A stretch of 64,000 bases of DNA. Source: Kryptolebias marmoratus. Taxonomy: Eukaryota > Chordata > Actinopteri > Cyprinodontiformes > Rivulidae. Position numbers and translations under genes: made by a program. Location of the stretch: the NCBI RefSeq assembly GCF_001649575.2, contig NC_051433.1:27849631-27913630 (forward strand), read 5' to 3'. Each line of letters begins with the position of its first letter. The stretch's first letter is position 1. This document shows, in pieces, positions 31,386 through 43,300 of the stretch. Under the pieces are notes generated by a model, which made no database searches, had not been told where the DNA came from, and saw nothing but the letters and a program-made list of their open reading frames with translations.

Positions 31386-31559
31386 ATTTTAACAGAAAAT
31401 CAGCTTCGTCTGACTATCTGTAATTAAATTCTAGATATCTAAAAATGAGTTTTGACTAGTAACAACTACGTGTTGACTATCTATAATGGCAATTTAAGAT
31501 ATCTGTGTGGTGAAGCCAATTTTATGTTAAAACAACTTGCCATACACTGCGAGCACCGT

Positions 31560-31960
31560 CACTGGTTAGCACAGATGTATAGAAACAGTATTTCCGTCTA
31601 CCCCACGGGACCACCGGTAGATTTAATGTTGAGCACGGCATTCAACAAGATTGTCCGATTTCTCAGTTTCTGTTCCTTCTTCCTATACAGATTTTAGCAC
31701 ATTTTATAAAGAACAGCTGCTTAAAAGGGGTTCAAATTGCTGGTGGAGAAATATGTCTGAGCCAACTATAGCAGATGACACGACTCTATTTCTAAAAGAC
31801 TGCACTCAAATAGAATGTGCTTTTAAGTTGCTCTAGGTGAATTTTCTTCAGCTTCAGATCTCAAACCTAATCTTTCCAAAATTTGAATTGCTCCCTAATA
31901 AAACTTGTCATGACACATATGTATATGTATCCAATATATGAGTACACATATACCTATATA
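31560..31960 (+). mobile_element. L1-type LINE fragment: reverse transcriptase palm
   Basis: Frames encode a decayed RQGCPIS-type block (31640-31680), ILAHFIK, and then EICLSQLADDTTLFLKDCTQ (ADDT, the LINE L1 FADDT catalytic box with F changed to L). Frames are broken by single-base shifts. Confidence 0.7.
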
Positions 31961-32024
31961 GGTTTCAGGATTTCCAATAAAACACATACTTAAATATCTA
32001 AAAACTGGAACAATGGAAGCTCAG

Positions 32025-33165
32025 CTATTCAGCTGACAAGATTGTTACAGGTGGTGATTTAAACGTAGGTCCTGACAGTTTTCAAGACTGTTTTCCTTCT
32101 AGAGTTTCATATCATATCTTTGATAATAATATTCTTAATTTGGCCACAAAAATCAGTCTGTGTGATTATTGGAGACTGAAAAATCCCACTGCAACTTAAC
32201 GTATTGGGTTTAATTCCTCCAGGAATGGTCAATGTTCAAGAATAGACTACTAGTTAATTTCTAATAACTTAATCAGCGATATTGCTAAGTGTGAAATCTC
32301 TGCATCTCCTCTAACTGATCATTGTGCGATTTCCTTGTCTATTTCCTTAACCAAAGATGGACCTCAAATCTTAATCTGGAAATTCAACAATAATCTTATA
32401 CATAATGACAATTTTTGTCATGAAGTAAAACTCATACTTGGAAAAATGGATCAGCTGGAAAGGACAAGTTTGAGCAAATGGGAATGGTCCAAATTTAAAG
32501 TTAAACAAGTGGCAATCCAAATAAGCACCCTCCACTATTGCTGGGTTTCAGATGATGTAGCACCGACATCACCCAATGCAGATGGATGGCCGTAAGTAAA
32601 TTCAGCCCGTTTGTTTCTATTGAGCCAGCTTCAAAATGCCTACATTTTGTGTCATATACAGTTGTTCCAGCCGCTCTAATAGTGAAAAAGATAAAAGTTA
32701 TTTTCGTGTACCGAAAGTAGTTACTCACAAGGGAATTCATTTTGAGAAACTTACAAAAAAAAGAAGACAAAAGTGGATCAACAATCTACGGCTGAAAACA
32801 GGAGGTGTGGAAACTGCTAATGCCAGAGTCTGCAGCGACCACTTTGTAACAGGTAAGGATCTCATAGTTTACATTGTATTTTCGGATATTTTACTGGACA
32901 GATACTTAGACAAGTATTCATATGTCAGATAACATATATTATTTTTACGCCCTAGCTTGGTTGTTCCCAGAGAACAACAAAACATTACGGAGGGCATCAT
33001 TGATATGCTGCAAACAGAATTTTACAATGGACGAACAAATACACTCAATAATTTACATTCTCAATTGGACAAACTGTTTTTAGAGAAAGCTAATTTGTTC
33101 GTCTTTGTTCGCTCTAGAGCTCGGTGGATTGAAGAGGGGGAGAAAAACTCTTCCTACTTATAAAT
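32025..33165 (+). mobile_element. L1-type LINE fragment: endonuclease end and RT start, interrupted
   Basis: Encodes GGDLNVGPDSFQD (APE endonuclease GGDFN box), CSRIDY and ASPLTDHCAISLS (SDH-type motif, here TDH), then WEWSKFKVKQVAIQ. L1 sequence resumes near 33030 with RSRARWIEEGEKNSSYL. The piece in between (about 32520-32960) is foreign and carries a THAP domain. An in-frame stop is present. Confidence 0.75.
32636..32853 (+). pseudogene. THAP zinc-finger exon inside the L1 remnant
   Basis: Starts with ATG and encodes MPTFCVIYSCSSRSNSEKDK, then FRVP, KWINNLR and ARVCSDHF. This is the C-x4-C ... W ... C-x2-H pattern of a THAP DNA-binding domain. A splice donor follows (ACAG then gtaagg). 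The second THAP half-motif (AVPTxF) would be in a later exon, not found. THAP domains occur in host factors and in P-element or Kolobok-type transposases. Given its setting it is most likely a transposon or retrocopy fragment. Confidence 0.6.
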
Positions 33166-34080
33166 ACTAAAACGGCTCAAATTTGACACTGCTCCATTTC
33201 TGTTTATTTTTCCAGAAGAAGAAAGTTGCGCTCAGTGTCTTCTTCAGAGGTTTTTGTGTTGTTTCTTTCAGTAGTTCGTGGTGCAGCGCCACCACAGGTG
33301 AGGGGGGGAACAGGTTTCTCAAAGGGTTTGGCTTGACTGACTCAGTGCAGTGTGAATGTGAACCACAGCAGCTGAAAATGTAACAAAAGTTGCATTTTGG
33401 TCCCCAGTCGAGTCTACCAGACTATCAGGTGTGAATACAGCCCCAAACTACACTGTTTGATCTCTTCTGTTTGAATATTCCAAGTAAGAAAGTTTTTTTT
33501 TTTTTTTATTAATACCGATCATTGCCAAATTTCATATCCACAGCTGTAAATCTTCCATGCTAAAACTTAATGTTGGACACCTAAACTCCCATCACTGCGA
33601 CTTCTGTTCAAGTCGAACTAAAATAATGAAATAAACTCCTGGCCGCCATGTTTAAGAGCCACTCTGGTTCCAAGTTAAAGGAAGGAAGACGCTTCAATCT
33701 GCTGTTAGCTATGTTAGCTGTTCGCTGCTAGCTGTGTTAGCTGTTAGCTCAGAGGGATTGAACTGCAGCTTCTTATCTGCCTGCTCAGTGTTAAAGTGAT
33801 GGTCTGTTGTTCTGAAGAGGCTGTAAAATCAGATTAATTCATGGTACTGATGGTAATGTCTTCTAAAATGCACACATTTTGTTTTTACTGGAACGAAACT
33901 CCAAATTTTTAAGGCATAAAGTGGGAAATGTGGGCCTGTCATTGTGTTCAAGTTTTAGAGCAGATTTCTTATACTGAAAATTACTTGCCTTGTTAGAAAA
34001 ACATGAGTTCTGGTCAAATTAAATAATTTTACCTGAAATTAGAATCCATAAGTAGTATTTATTAGATTAAATGATAAAAC
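33166..34080. other. Intergenic stretch, no gene recognised
   Basis: Contains a direct-repeat patch GTTAGCTGTT / GTTAGCTGTTAGCT near 33705-33750 and nothing else nameable. Confidence 0.4.
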
Positions 34081-34084
34081 AATT

Positions 34085-34310
34085 AGAAGAACTTGAAGAG
34101 TGCAAACCTCTGCCAATCTGCCAATTCTATAGTGTCACTAAAAAGTAGTTTGATTTGAATTGTGATCTGGCTCACAGCCAAAATTTAATCAGTTGGGTTT
34201 TTTGTGACAACCCTGCCATTTCTTGAAAGAGTTAGTTTTTAGAGACAGTTAGGTAATCTTGCTAACTGATGGACAAACAAACCAACTTTACGAAAAACAT
34301 TACCTACTTG
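34085..34310 (-). repeat. Family C dispersed repeat, copy 2
   Basis: Reverse-oriented: GAAGAGTGCAAACCTCTGCC, TTTGTGACAACCCTGCC, 'AGGTAATCTTGCTAACTGAT'. Confidence 0.6.
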
Positions 34311-34829
34311 ACAGACCTGACTGGCTTTTAGGACGACAGTGGGACTTTTAGTTTTGTTTCATTTCAGCAGCGGGTTTAACTATGATGAGATATACATGTT
34401 GCTTCAGCTGGATTTTTCTATCTGGGATCTCAGTAAAACAATTGGTGAACAGACCAATTATTAACAGAGAGTTAAAGCTACAACTGAGTTCAGTCTCTGA
34501 GATAATCAAGATCAAAGAAATCCTTCTTTATGATTCAGAAAACTCAGACTTTCAGCTCAACAAAGCAGCTAAGCTGTTACCTTCACTTTGTAGTTAAGCT
34601 CTCTGGTAATCTACTGACCGAGCATCTGAACCTCAAACAAATTATATTTTAAAAAATGACTTTAACAAAAGTTTGACATATATTCATACCTTCCATCGTT
34701 TTTAAAGTCATGTTTATGTCATCTTGAGTCTGTAAGCTTCAAGCTGCAAAAATGAACTCAAATCAAAATCCAGAGCAGGAAAGGTCATTAAAGAGTATTT
34801 TAACCAGCTCCTTTGTGCTTTATTATCCT

Positions 34830-35015
34830 CGCTAAAGAGGTTATGTTTTCAGTAGTGTTGATCCGTCTGTCTGTCTGTTACTAAGATTACCTAAAAACTA
34901 ATCAACACTTTGTGATGAAATTTTGGTGCTGATCCAGATCACAATTTGGATCGTACTTTTTTTATTGATACAAAAACCTCAGAGGAGGGTTGTTCTCTCT
35001 GAGTGCTTCAAGTTC
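34830..35015 (+). repeat. Family C dispersed repeat, copy 3
   Basis: Contains AAGAGGTTATGTTTTCAG, CTAAGATTACCTAAAAACTA, 'GATCCAGATCACAATTTGGA' and CTCTCTGAGTGCTTCAAGT. Confidence 0.6.
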
Positions 35016-35134
35016 AACGTGTTGTTATTTGACAGGTTAATATGTGCACACTGCTCTGAAATGACCATTTGTCTTCTAGAAGTGTTTTAGATATCATTTG
35101 TGGATATGTTTTACATTGTAATTGCATTTTAAAC

Positions 35135-35460
35135 TGTGGGAGGCAGTGGTTAGTGCAGGTTCGCCACCTGGTCTTTCTCTGTAAAGTTTGCATGTTCTCC
35201 CTGTGCACACGTAGGTTTACTCTGGGTACTCCGGTTTCCTCCCACAGACCAAAAACATGCATGTTAGGTTAATTGGTAACTTTAACCATCCTGAAGCCCT
35301 TGTAACTGAGGAGAGGAAGAGAAACCCTTGTAACTTTGGCTCAATTTGATCTGAAGGCCACTGGAGGCTTAAATTGTCCTGAGGTGTGAGTGAGAGTGTG
35401 AATGGGTGCCTGTCTCATTTGTCTCTACTTGTCCCTGCGATGGATTTTATGTTATCATGT
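35135..35460 (+). mobile_element. Teleost SINE (TCCGGTTTCCTCCCA core), split by a MITE
   Basis: GCATGTTCTCCCTGTGCACA and TCCGGTTTCCTCCCACAG, then ATGTTAGGTTAATTGGTAAC, are shared with the fuller copy at 53700-54030. An 83-bp element at 35286-35368 interrupts it; on the far side it resumes with AAATTGTCC-type sequence (AATTGTCCTGAGGTGTGAGT). Confidence 0.7.
35286..35368. mobile_element. 83-bp TTAA-flanked MITE inside the SINE
   Basis: The interruption begins CCATCCTGAAGCCCTT and ends TGGAGGC, with TTAA on both sides (35282-35285 and 35369-35372). TTAA duplication is typical of piggyBac-type and Kolobok-type elements. Removing it leaves the SINE's usual GTAACT-TTAAATTGTCC order. A related decayed copy is at 241-335. 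Confidence 0.6.
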
Positions 35461-35797
35461 TCATTACCACTAGTTGAGTTTAAACTCAGAGTTAGAGCTG
35501 CATGTTCTTGTAAGATTATCAAGTTTATTTCTGTCCTTTGTGATCAGAGCAGAAGAAAAGCAGATGAAACTGGGAATGTGTTGCTGTTGCTTCTTGTTGG
35601 TGAGTTGTTGTCTCCATTCAGCTGAATGTTTAAATAAATGTACGCTTTGTTTTTAAGCCTCTGCTTTGGACTTGTTTTGTGTGTCCGTCTTTTCTGCAAC
35701 ATAAAAAGATCAGATGAGAGAAACTAAGTGGTCGGGTGAGATTCCTCTGAAAGGAGTGAATACTGTAACTTAATTTTTCTCAACAGTTTGGTTTTAA

Positions 35798-36562
35798 AGG
35801 GGACCTATTATTCTTCCTTTAACAGGTCAGGATAGGTCTTTGGGCTATCCAAAACATGTTAATTTCATTTAATACACAAAATCATTTTCAGATATTGAGA
35901 TTTCACCTGATCAGTTCTGCCTGTTTTTAGTTCATATCAGAATAAGCAGTTTTAGGGCTACATCACTATTATGCAAAAGCTGCTGATGACCACACCCACC
36001 CAACCCCGACACTCCACTAACGCACTACATTAAAAAACACAAAAACTCTCTGAAGGATTAAACGCTGTGGATCTGACACACATTTATATCGTTATTAATT
36101 CAAATTCTGAGGATTCTGACTTTGGGACAGGGACACTTAGCGGTTCTGAACCAACATTTGTCGAGTAGGAGAGCAGCAATTGGTGGTCTGAAACCCGACT
36201 GGTGGCGGGTCGGGACAGCGGCAATATAGACATGTTCTATATTGCAGCCGACAACAGAACATTTTCCTTTTCCAGCAGAGATTGTGCAGTGGCAAAACCA
36301 GCAGAACTGACATGATGGTCTTCTTGTAATGAAGTGGGTGGAGCTCCACTTGAGTTGATCGGTGAGGTAAAGTAGATTGTAATGCAACAATTCCGAGGTT
36401 TTTGAAACAGTTCATTTTGCAGACACCAGCAAACATTTACTTAAAAAACAGCTGTGTGTTTCTTTTTTTTTTTTTGGCGCTTGGACTGTTTCTAGAAGCA
36501 GTAGATACCCAAATGGAAGAACAAAATCATGCAAAAAGTGAATTTTGCAGAATAGGTCCCCT
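35798..36562. mobile_element. TTAA-flanked DNA element with AGGGGACCTATT ends
   Basis: Left end AGGGGACCTATTATTC and right end AATAGGTCCCCT are inverted copies. Each is bordered by TTAA (35794-35797; 36563-36566). About 765 bp and no transposase motif. It fits a non-autonomous piggyBac- or Kolobok-like element. Confidence 0.7.
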
Positions 36563-36566
36563 TTAA

Positions 36567-37162
36567 GATCTCCCTCTCTGTCCTGCTGATGTTTGGAACA
36601 TTGTGAAGCTCTAATCTTAAATATTGAATGTCTGTTCTCCTGAAAATTTTGCTACAGGATATCTTGTTTGTGACATTTTCACTCAGTATCATTTATTATA
36701 ATTTTTAATTTATTACAGAGATTGTGACATCAGAACAGCCACTGTGTAGTTTGTACACAGGTGATGTTAGGAAGTGTAATCCATGCTTTGTTTCACTGCC
36801 ACCTTGTGGCAGAAGTGCCCTCTCAGCCTGAGTGTACAAATTTCAAACTAAATGGTAAAAAAGTAAGATGTTTTCAGAATGAATGAGGTGGACTTCGCAA
36901 ATGTTGGAAACCCAAAGTATGTTTTTGTACATTCATATCAAATCAATCCAAATGAAAAAATGTTCTCTATATATTATGAAAATTGTAAATGAAACTGCTG
37001 CAAAACAACAGACAGGATAAGGTAATATAGTTAAAAAGCTCCAGTATTTTCAAAACCGAGAAATTCACATAAATGCAAGTATACCAGTGCTGAATACACT
37101 AAGTTAATAAATATCTATGCTAGCAAATTTAACCACAGTTGAGCAGAGTTGACACTGCTGGT
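36567..37162. other. Region 3' of efcc1
   Basis: Probable efcc1 3'UTR and intergenic DNA. On the minus strand an AATAAA occurs at about 36692-36697, some 470 nt past the stop, the most plausible poly(A) signal I see. Confidence 0.35.
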
Positions 37163-37302
37163 TTAATGTCCAGAATGTGGAAGCAGATGATTCTCTCTGC
37201 TTCTCTTCCCCACCTTGTTATCATCCCCTCTGTCTCTGAGGACATCACTGGAGGACATGTGAACGCAGAGGGCATCATCAGCCTGCAGGACAAACCCAAG
37301 AC
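37163..37302 (-). CDS. efcc1: efcc1 exon 9 (terminal)
   Basis: Acceptor ttccccatctag. The frame continues with GLGFVLQADDALCVHMSSSD and reaches TAA at 37163-37165. A possible donor (AAG followed by gtgggg, near 37212) lies inside it, so an alternative ending through a further downstream exon cannot be excluded; no such exon was recognised. Confidence 0.75.
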
Positions 37303-38061
37303 CTAGATGGGGAAATAAAAGGTTTAGCAGAAAGCAGTGCTAAAATCCAAACACAAGCTGATACACAGAGAATAGATGTACCAGCTTCATATTTGCTGCA
37401 GACATCCATACTGTCCATCACTATCTTCTCCAGGACTCTGTGGGACACATCCTGCAGGGGGAAAAGACTTGTGGCTTAGCAAAACGTAGATGTACAAAAA
37501 GAAAGTGATGAAAGATGCAAATGAATCTTTACATGAGCAGTAAAGCACCCTTGTTTTCACCCTTTTTGACTTGTTTTCCTGTTTATAGTTTCTTTTGTAT
37601 GTTTTTTTTTTTTTTGCAGTCAAACAACTTCCACTATATGTTGTGCTAGTTTAACCATTTACATATTAACATGTTCAGCTTGATCAGGAATAGTGTGCTA
37701 TGACTCTACACTATGTTTGTCTTCTTATGGTACTTTTAATTTAAGTTGGTTTGCAAAGCTCTAGTTGAGATTTTTTTTCCAACATGAAATATGAGTTTTC
37801 TTTAATAGTAACGTTCTTTGTTACTCTACCATAAAACTGAGACAGGTGAAGAACCTGGGCAACAGTAGTAACTCAGTCTCTCCCATCTGAACTTACTGAA
37901 GCTTGGACCCCCTTCAGAGAGCTCACCGCTGTCTTGATGGCCTCTCTCACTATTCTCCTTCTTGCCCAGTCACTCAGTTTGTGAGGACAGCCTGCTCTTG
38001 ATAGATTTATACATCCCATATTCTTTCCATATCTTGATCATGGATTTAACAGAACTCCTGG

Positions 38062-38108
<47 letters not shown>

Positions 38109-40254
38109 CCATGAACACATGCTGTGCCAGTCATCAGATACCATGCTGGTATAATAACCTGGCCAATGGCGGAGATAGAAGCCACTGATATCAAGACTCG
38201 AAAGCTCCTCACAATGCACGAGGGGTTTCACCCTAAGTCTATACACTAAAAGAAAGGAGTGAACATCTGAGCCACTATACAAGATGAAACAATCAAGATC
38301 CTTAAGTACATCAGGAAGAAAGCCCCCAATGATGATCTGCTAAGTGAATGTCTCAGGCAGCAGAAACCCAATGTGGAAGAGGAGAAAGAGGAACTGTTAG
38401 GGTTTTTATATTATCAGTCTTTGTGCTTATGTGTAAAACTGCCTACGTGAGACACGTAGGTCAGACGGCGGGCGCCACACCATCTGGCTCTCCCAAACAG
38501 AGACGTGTTATGTGTTTTTGCTATGAACTGGACTGGCCTTGCCCGGCTCAGATCAACCCCTTTTTTCTTCTTCCTTTAATAAAAGAGAAAGCCCAAGTAA
38601 GGAGTCAGAACTTCCTGGACAGCACGCCGTTAGGAGCTGTTGTGGAATTTCTCCTCTTTGCGAAGGCCTTCACAAAAAGACAACAAGCCTCTCCGGTGTG
38701 ATTCTTTCTTAGCAGGTTGAATAAATCAAAACCCTGACAGGAACCATCACAGAAGGACAAACCACTGTATGGCATGTACCACCGGCAGATTGAGGAAGTG
38801 GTTGATATGTAAAAATCTTACCAGTGGCTAGAAAGGGCTGGACTGAAGGACAGCACAGTGGCACTGATCATCGCAGCACAAGAGCAATTGAGACTGGGGT
38901 CTATCATACCATGTAGGACCCAAGATGAAGACTGTGTAAAGATGCCCCGGAGACAGTCCAGCACATAATAGCAAGATGTAAGATGCAGGCAGGCAAAGCA
39001 TACATGGAACACTACAACATAGTGTACCAAGACTCCACCAATGGTGGTAGAAAATGGCAGGGCTAAGACACTGTGGGACTTCCAGATTCAGACTGACAAA
39101 CAGGTGATGGCTAACCAACCGGGCATTTTGGTGATAGATAAGATACAGAATAAAGCAGTGGTGACAGATGTAGCAGTCCCAAGTGATTGTAACGTAAGGA
39201 AGAAGGAGCACAAAAAGCTTGAGAAATACAAAGGGCTGACAAAGGAAATAGAGAAGTTGTGGAGAGTCAAGGCCTCAGTGGTACCAGTGGTCATTGGAGC
39301 ACTCGGTGCTGTGACCCTCAAACTGGAAGAGTGGCTCCAACAGATCCCAGGAAAAACCTCAGAGATCTCTGTCCAGAAAAGCGTAGACCTAGGAACAGTT
39401 AAGATACTGCGTAGAACCCTCAAGCTCTGAGGCTGCTGGTAGAAGACCTGAGCTTGAAGTGAAGTAAAACCATCCATGTGGAAAAATAGGGTGAACTGTC
39501 TGAGGCATGAAACAGTCCAGATTGAAAATGAGTCCCCATGTTTAGAAAATCTTTAAAACTCTATACTTATGTCTGTTTTACTAAACATGTGTGACACAAT
39601 GATAAATGTTTCAGTTAGATCTTCTTGTTCAGAGTGGCCATATCATATGTGGCACTTCAACACTACATGCTGTTTAGACACATAAATAAAAATTTGAAAG
39701 AAAAAAAAATGGTCAAGTAACAGAGATGGACTGATGAAGTAATCATGAGATTGCATTGTATTGCTTTATTTACTGTTTTTCTCTGTGAAGTCGGGGTTGC
39801 GTGTACCTTGTTCCGTAGCTGTAGCAGCAGTGAAAGTGAATCTGTGAGTCTGTCTTCCAGCAGAGACAGACGTGTCTTCTCTGTCTCCTGCAGCCTCACT
39901 CTGTCCCTCTCATCCTGAGGTCTCTGGATAGAAGCACACTGTTATCTCCTGCTGGCCAAAGGTAAAAGGTGGACGATAATAGTTTGCCTTTTATCTGTAT
40001 GTGTGAGGGTGTGTGTGTTTATCTGTCTGTCAACCAAATTCAAGATGGCTACCAGAACCAACTGATTTCTGGAAAACCCAAAAACGGCACACTCAATTTT
40101 ACTAATATTGAGCTAAGCCTTGTGGTTGAATTTGAGAGTCATACCTATGACATACAGTGCCTATAAAATGTATTAACCTCCAGAATGGTTTATGCTTTTA
40201 TTGCTGTCACAAATCAATAATGGTCAATACAAACAGGCTTTTTTACCAAAGGAA

Positions 40255-40304
<50 letters not shown>

Positions 40305-43300
40305 CCCTCCGGGGTCCAGGGTGAAATTGGATGTTTTTGGACCATTTTTGATTTTCACTCATATTTCATTTTAAAAAAAGGTTTAACCTGACATGTTTGG
40401 AGTCATTTTTTTTCAGCAAAACCTCCCAAGTATGAATTGTAAGTTATTTTTTTTACTTTTGACCTACTGTATTAACACAACAGACCTAAAATCACACAAA
40501 AAACATAAAATCCGATTAGAAATCTTTTGGTGTTTTTACTGTGAAAACCACAAAAAAATTCATAACAAAATGTTTTTACAACTTAGAAAGCAAGTACAAA
40601 CAGTAAACTCCATAAACATTTGAACAAATTTAACAAACAACAAAGATATTTACATTATTTACACTAAAATGTAGGCATTGTTTCAGGCGTTTTTCTTTTC
40701 TACCAATCAGAAAGGCGTCAAAAATGCCACAATTCATTTGTGCCACTCAAAAAAAAACTGTTTGTCCAAAACAAGGCAAAGGGGCACATCACAGGCCTGA
40801 AACTTCCAGGGTGTGTCAGTCCTCTTGTTGTCCACCTCATGGCAGCGTTTGCATTTCAGCCTGCCTTTGGTGGCTTTTTGGCCAGCATCCGTGGTTGAGA
40901 TGATGGGCACAGGTATGTGATCCTCTCTCCTGCTCTGGGGAACACCTGCCTTTTCTACACCACAAAGCTGTACACCAGTTCCACCATGAAGTCTTTGTGT
41001 GTCATGGACTTAACCTGCCTGGCACTGCAGGCGTTTGTTGTTGCAATGTCCAGGAAGTGCAGCAACAAGGTCCTATATCCGCGAGCAGTTTTCCTGTGAG
41101 TGGAGTAGTACTGGATGAGCTGTTCTGACAGATCCACCCCACCTATATGCTTTTTTAATGCAATAATTGGTGTTGGGCATGGAATGCCTTTCACAGTCCA
41201 CCGTCCATCTCTGTCCTTCACTCTTCTCCTCACTGTCTCACCCGAAAACACAGGATGGATGGTGGAGCACACTGACACCTACCGTGTGTCCATCCACTTT
41301 ACAAAAACAAGTGGACCCTCTCTAATCCACCTCACAGATCCTCTTTCACTTTTTTTGGTGAGAGCATTTCTTCTTCCTCTGGGGCATCTTTTTCTGCTTC
41401 AGAAATACATACTTTATGTTGGCCAGGTCCATGAACAGTTTGGGGCTAGTGTAAATTGTCCATGTAAATATGGTACGCAGTGCCAAGACAGGCTGGATGA
41501 ATTAGGCTCATGACTATGTCATGTGACAGTCCATGTTCAGATGTTGTGAAAGTCTTCTCGGTGTAGATCCCAAACCTGATGGGATAGCCACTGCTGGATT
41601 CAGCCAAAACAAAAAATTTAATTTCCCATCTTGTAGGCTTGTCTTTCATGTACTGGGTCATTCCAGTTTTTGCCATTGTTGCCACCATCCTTTCATCCAC
41701 TGCCAGCTCCCTGTTCGGATGGTAATAAGCCAGGCAGGCACTGAGGATGTCTTCATAAAGAGGCCTGACTCTGAACAGTTTGTCATGGCCTTCTCCTCCC
41801 TTTTTTCTGTCGTTTTCTCTGTCCTCCTCAGGATCACATTCCTAAAGATAGATCTGAATCTGTCCCATGTCATTATTTTGGAAGGAAGGGGCACAGATAA
41901 AATATGATTCTGCCTCCAATAATCCCGGACACTTGGTAGGGACACCAACGACATGTATATCAGGATGCCAAAAAATTTGTACAAGTCATCCAAGTCAGTC
42001 CATTTGTAATTTTTTCATGATTCTATGTTTTTTGCTGCATTTTTGCTGGTGTTCTTGAAGATTGTCCTGACTGTGTCACTGGCAAAAAGCAATAAAAAAA
42101 AAGGGTTTTTGGCTGTAGGAGTAAAGTGTCCAGCTGGACCCCTGGTGTTCTCCGCGGCTGGAATCTGCTTACCTCTGGGGCAGCATCAGCCTCCTCCTCC
42201 GTCTTCCAGGGCTCAGAGCTGAGGTGTGGCTCTGATGTCCCAGCCAGCAGAAATCTGGACTGGGTGGGCGTGCCACGCCGTCTGTCACGAGTGGTGGAGA
42301 CAACTGAGGCGAACCCAGACTCATGCTTGCACTAAAAGAACTAATTTATTAAAGCAAAACAAAAACTGGCGAGGCAGCGAAACAAAAACATAAACTAAAT
42401 CCAAAACGAGGGCAAGAACAAATGCAGACAGGAGCAGGAACAGGACCAGGGAACAAGCAGCACAGAATTACAATGAACCAGCGGAGTAGTGGAGAAAATG
42501 ACCAGGTTTTAAACACTGAAGATGACGAGGTAAGTGGGCACAGGTGGGTGATACAAATTGTTGACAGGTGGAGATGGGCATGGCAGACAGGAAAATGAGT
42601 GACTGAGGAGGCATGGATAGTGACAGGAAACAAAGACACGAACCACAAGAACTAAACTAAGACAAAGTTAACTGAACAAAGACTCAAACAGAAAACATGA
42701 AGAGAATAAACTGAAACAGAAAACCCAAAACCCGACACCGTCCTGTCCTCTGTGCGGACCTCCGAGTTGCATACGGTGCGCACTTCGGGGCCGGAGGCTG
42801 CTCTTCCTCTCTATTCTCCTCACAAACATAAAAAGGGTCGTCCACTTCATCATTAAAGTCCTCACTCTCTGACTCTGCGTTTCCCTCCTCCATCTCTGGC
42901 TCCGCAAACTCGTCCATCTCAAATAAAAGGTGCAGAGCATGCTCCACGTTCAAAAATCTCCTAATTTTTCCAAACAAATAAAAACTGACCATACTAAACA
43001 CACCACACTTCACACTAACTAAATTATCTAAAAAACGCTAAATATTACAAATCTCAAAACTCACTATCGCTACCGCTGTCTCTTTTTTTCTGCCGTCACT
43101 TCCCACAACTTTTGCACCTGTATCTTCTTCTTTGTGTATTTTTTGGTGGACGGAAAATAACTTTGCGCTCAGAGTTGCTCGTCTTTGCTCTGATGTCCCG
43201 AACCTACGCACTCCAAATATTAAAGCAGTTTTTAGAAAAAGATACAGTGTAATTTTTTTGTCATAAGTCTGGTTTTATTTGACCTATCAACACAATTTAA

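Noticed and set aside
36100..36436. Two overlapping minus-strand open frames of 96-99 codons
   Set aside because: They lie inside the TTAA-flanked element and overlap in different frames without motifs.
41115..42335. + strand open frames at 41.1-42.3 kb
   Set aside because: They are shadows of the piggyBac transposase on the minus strand.
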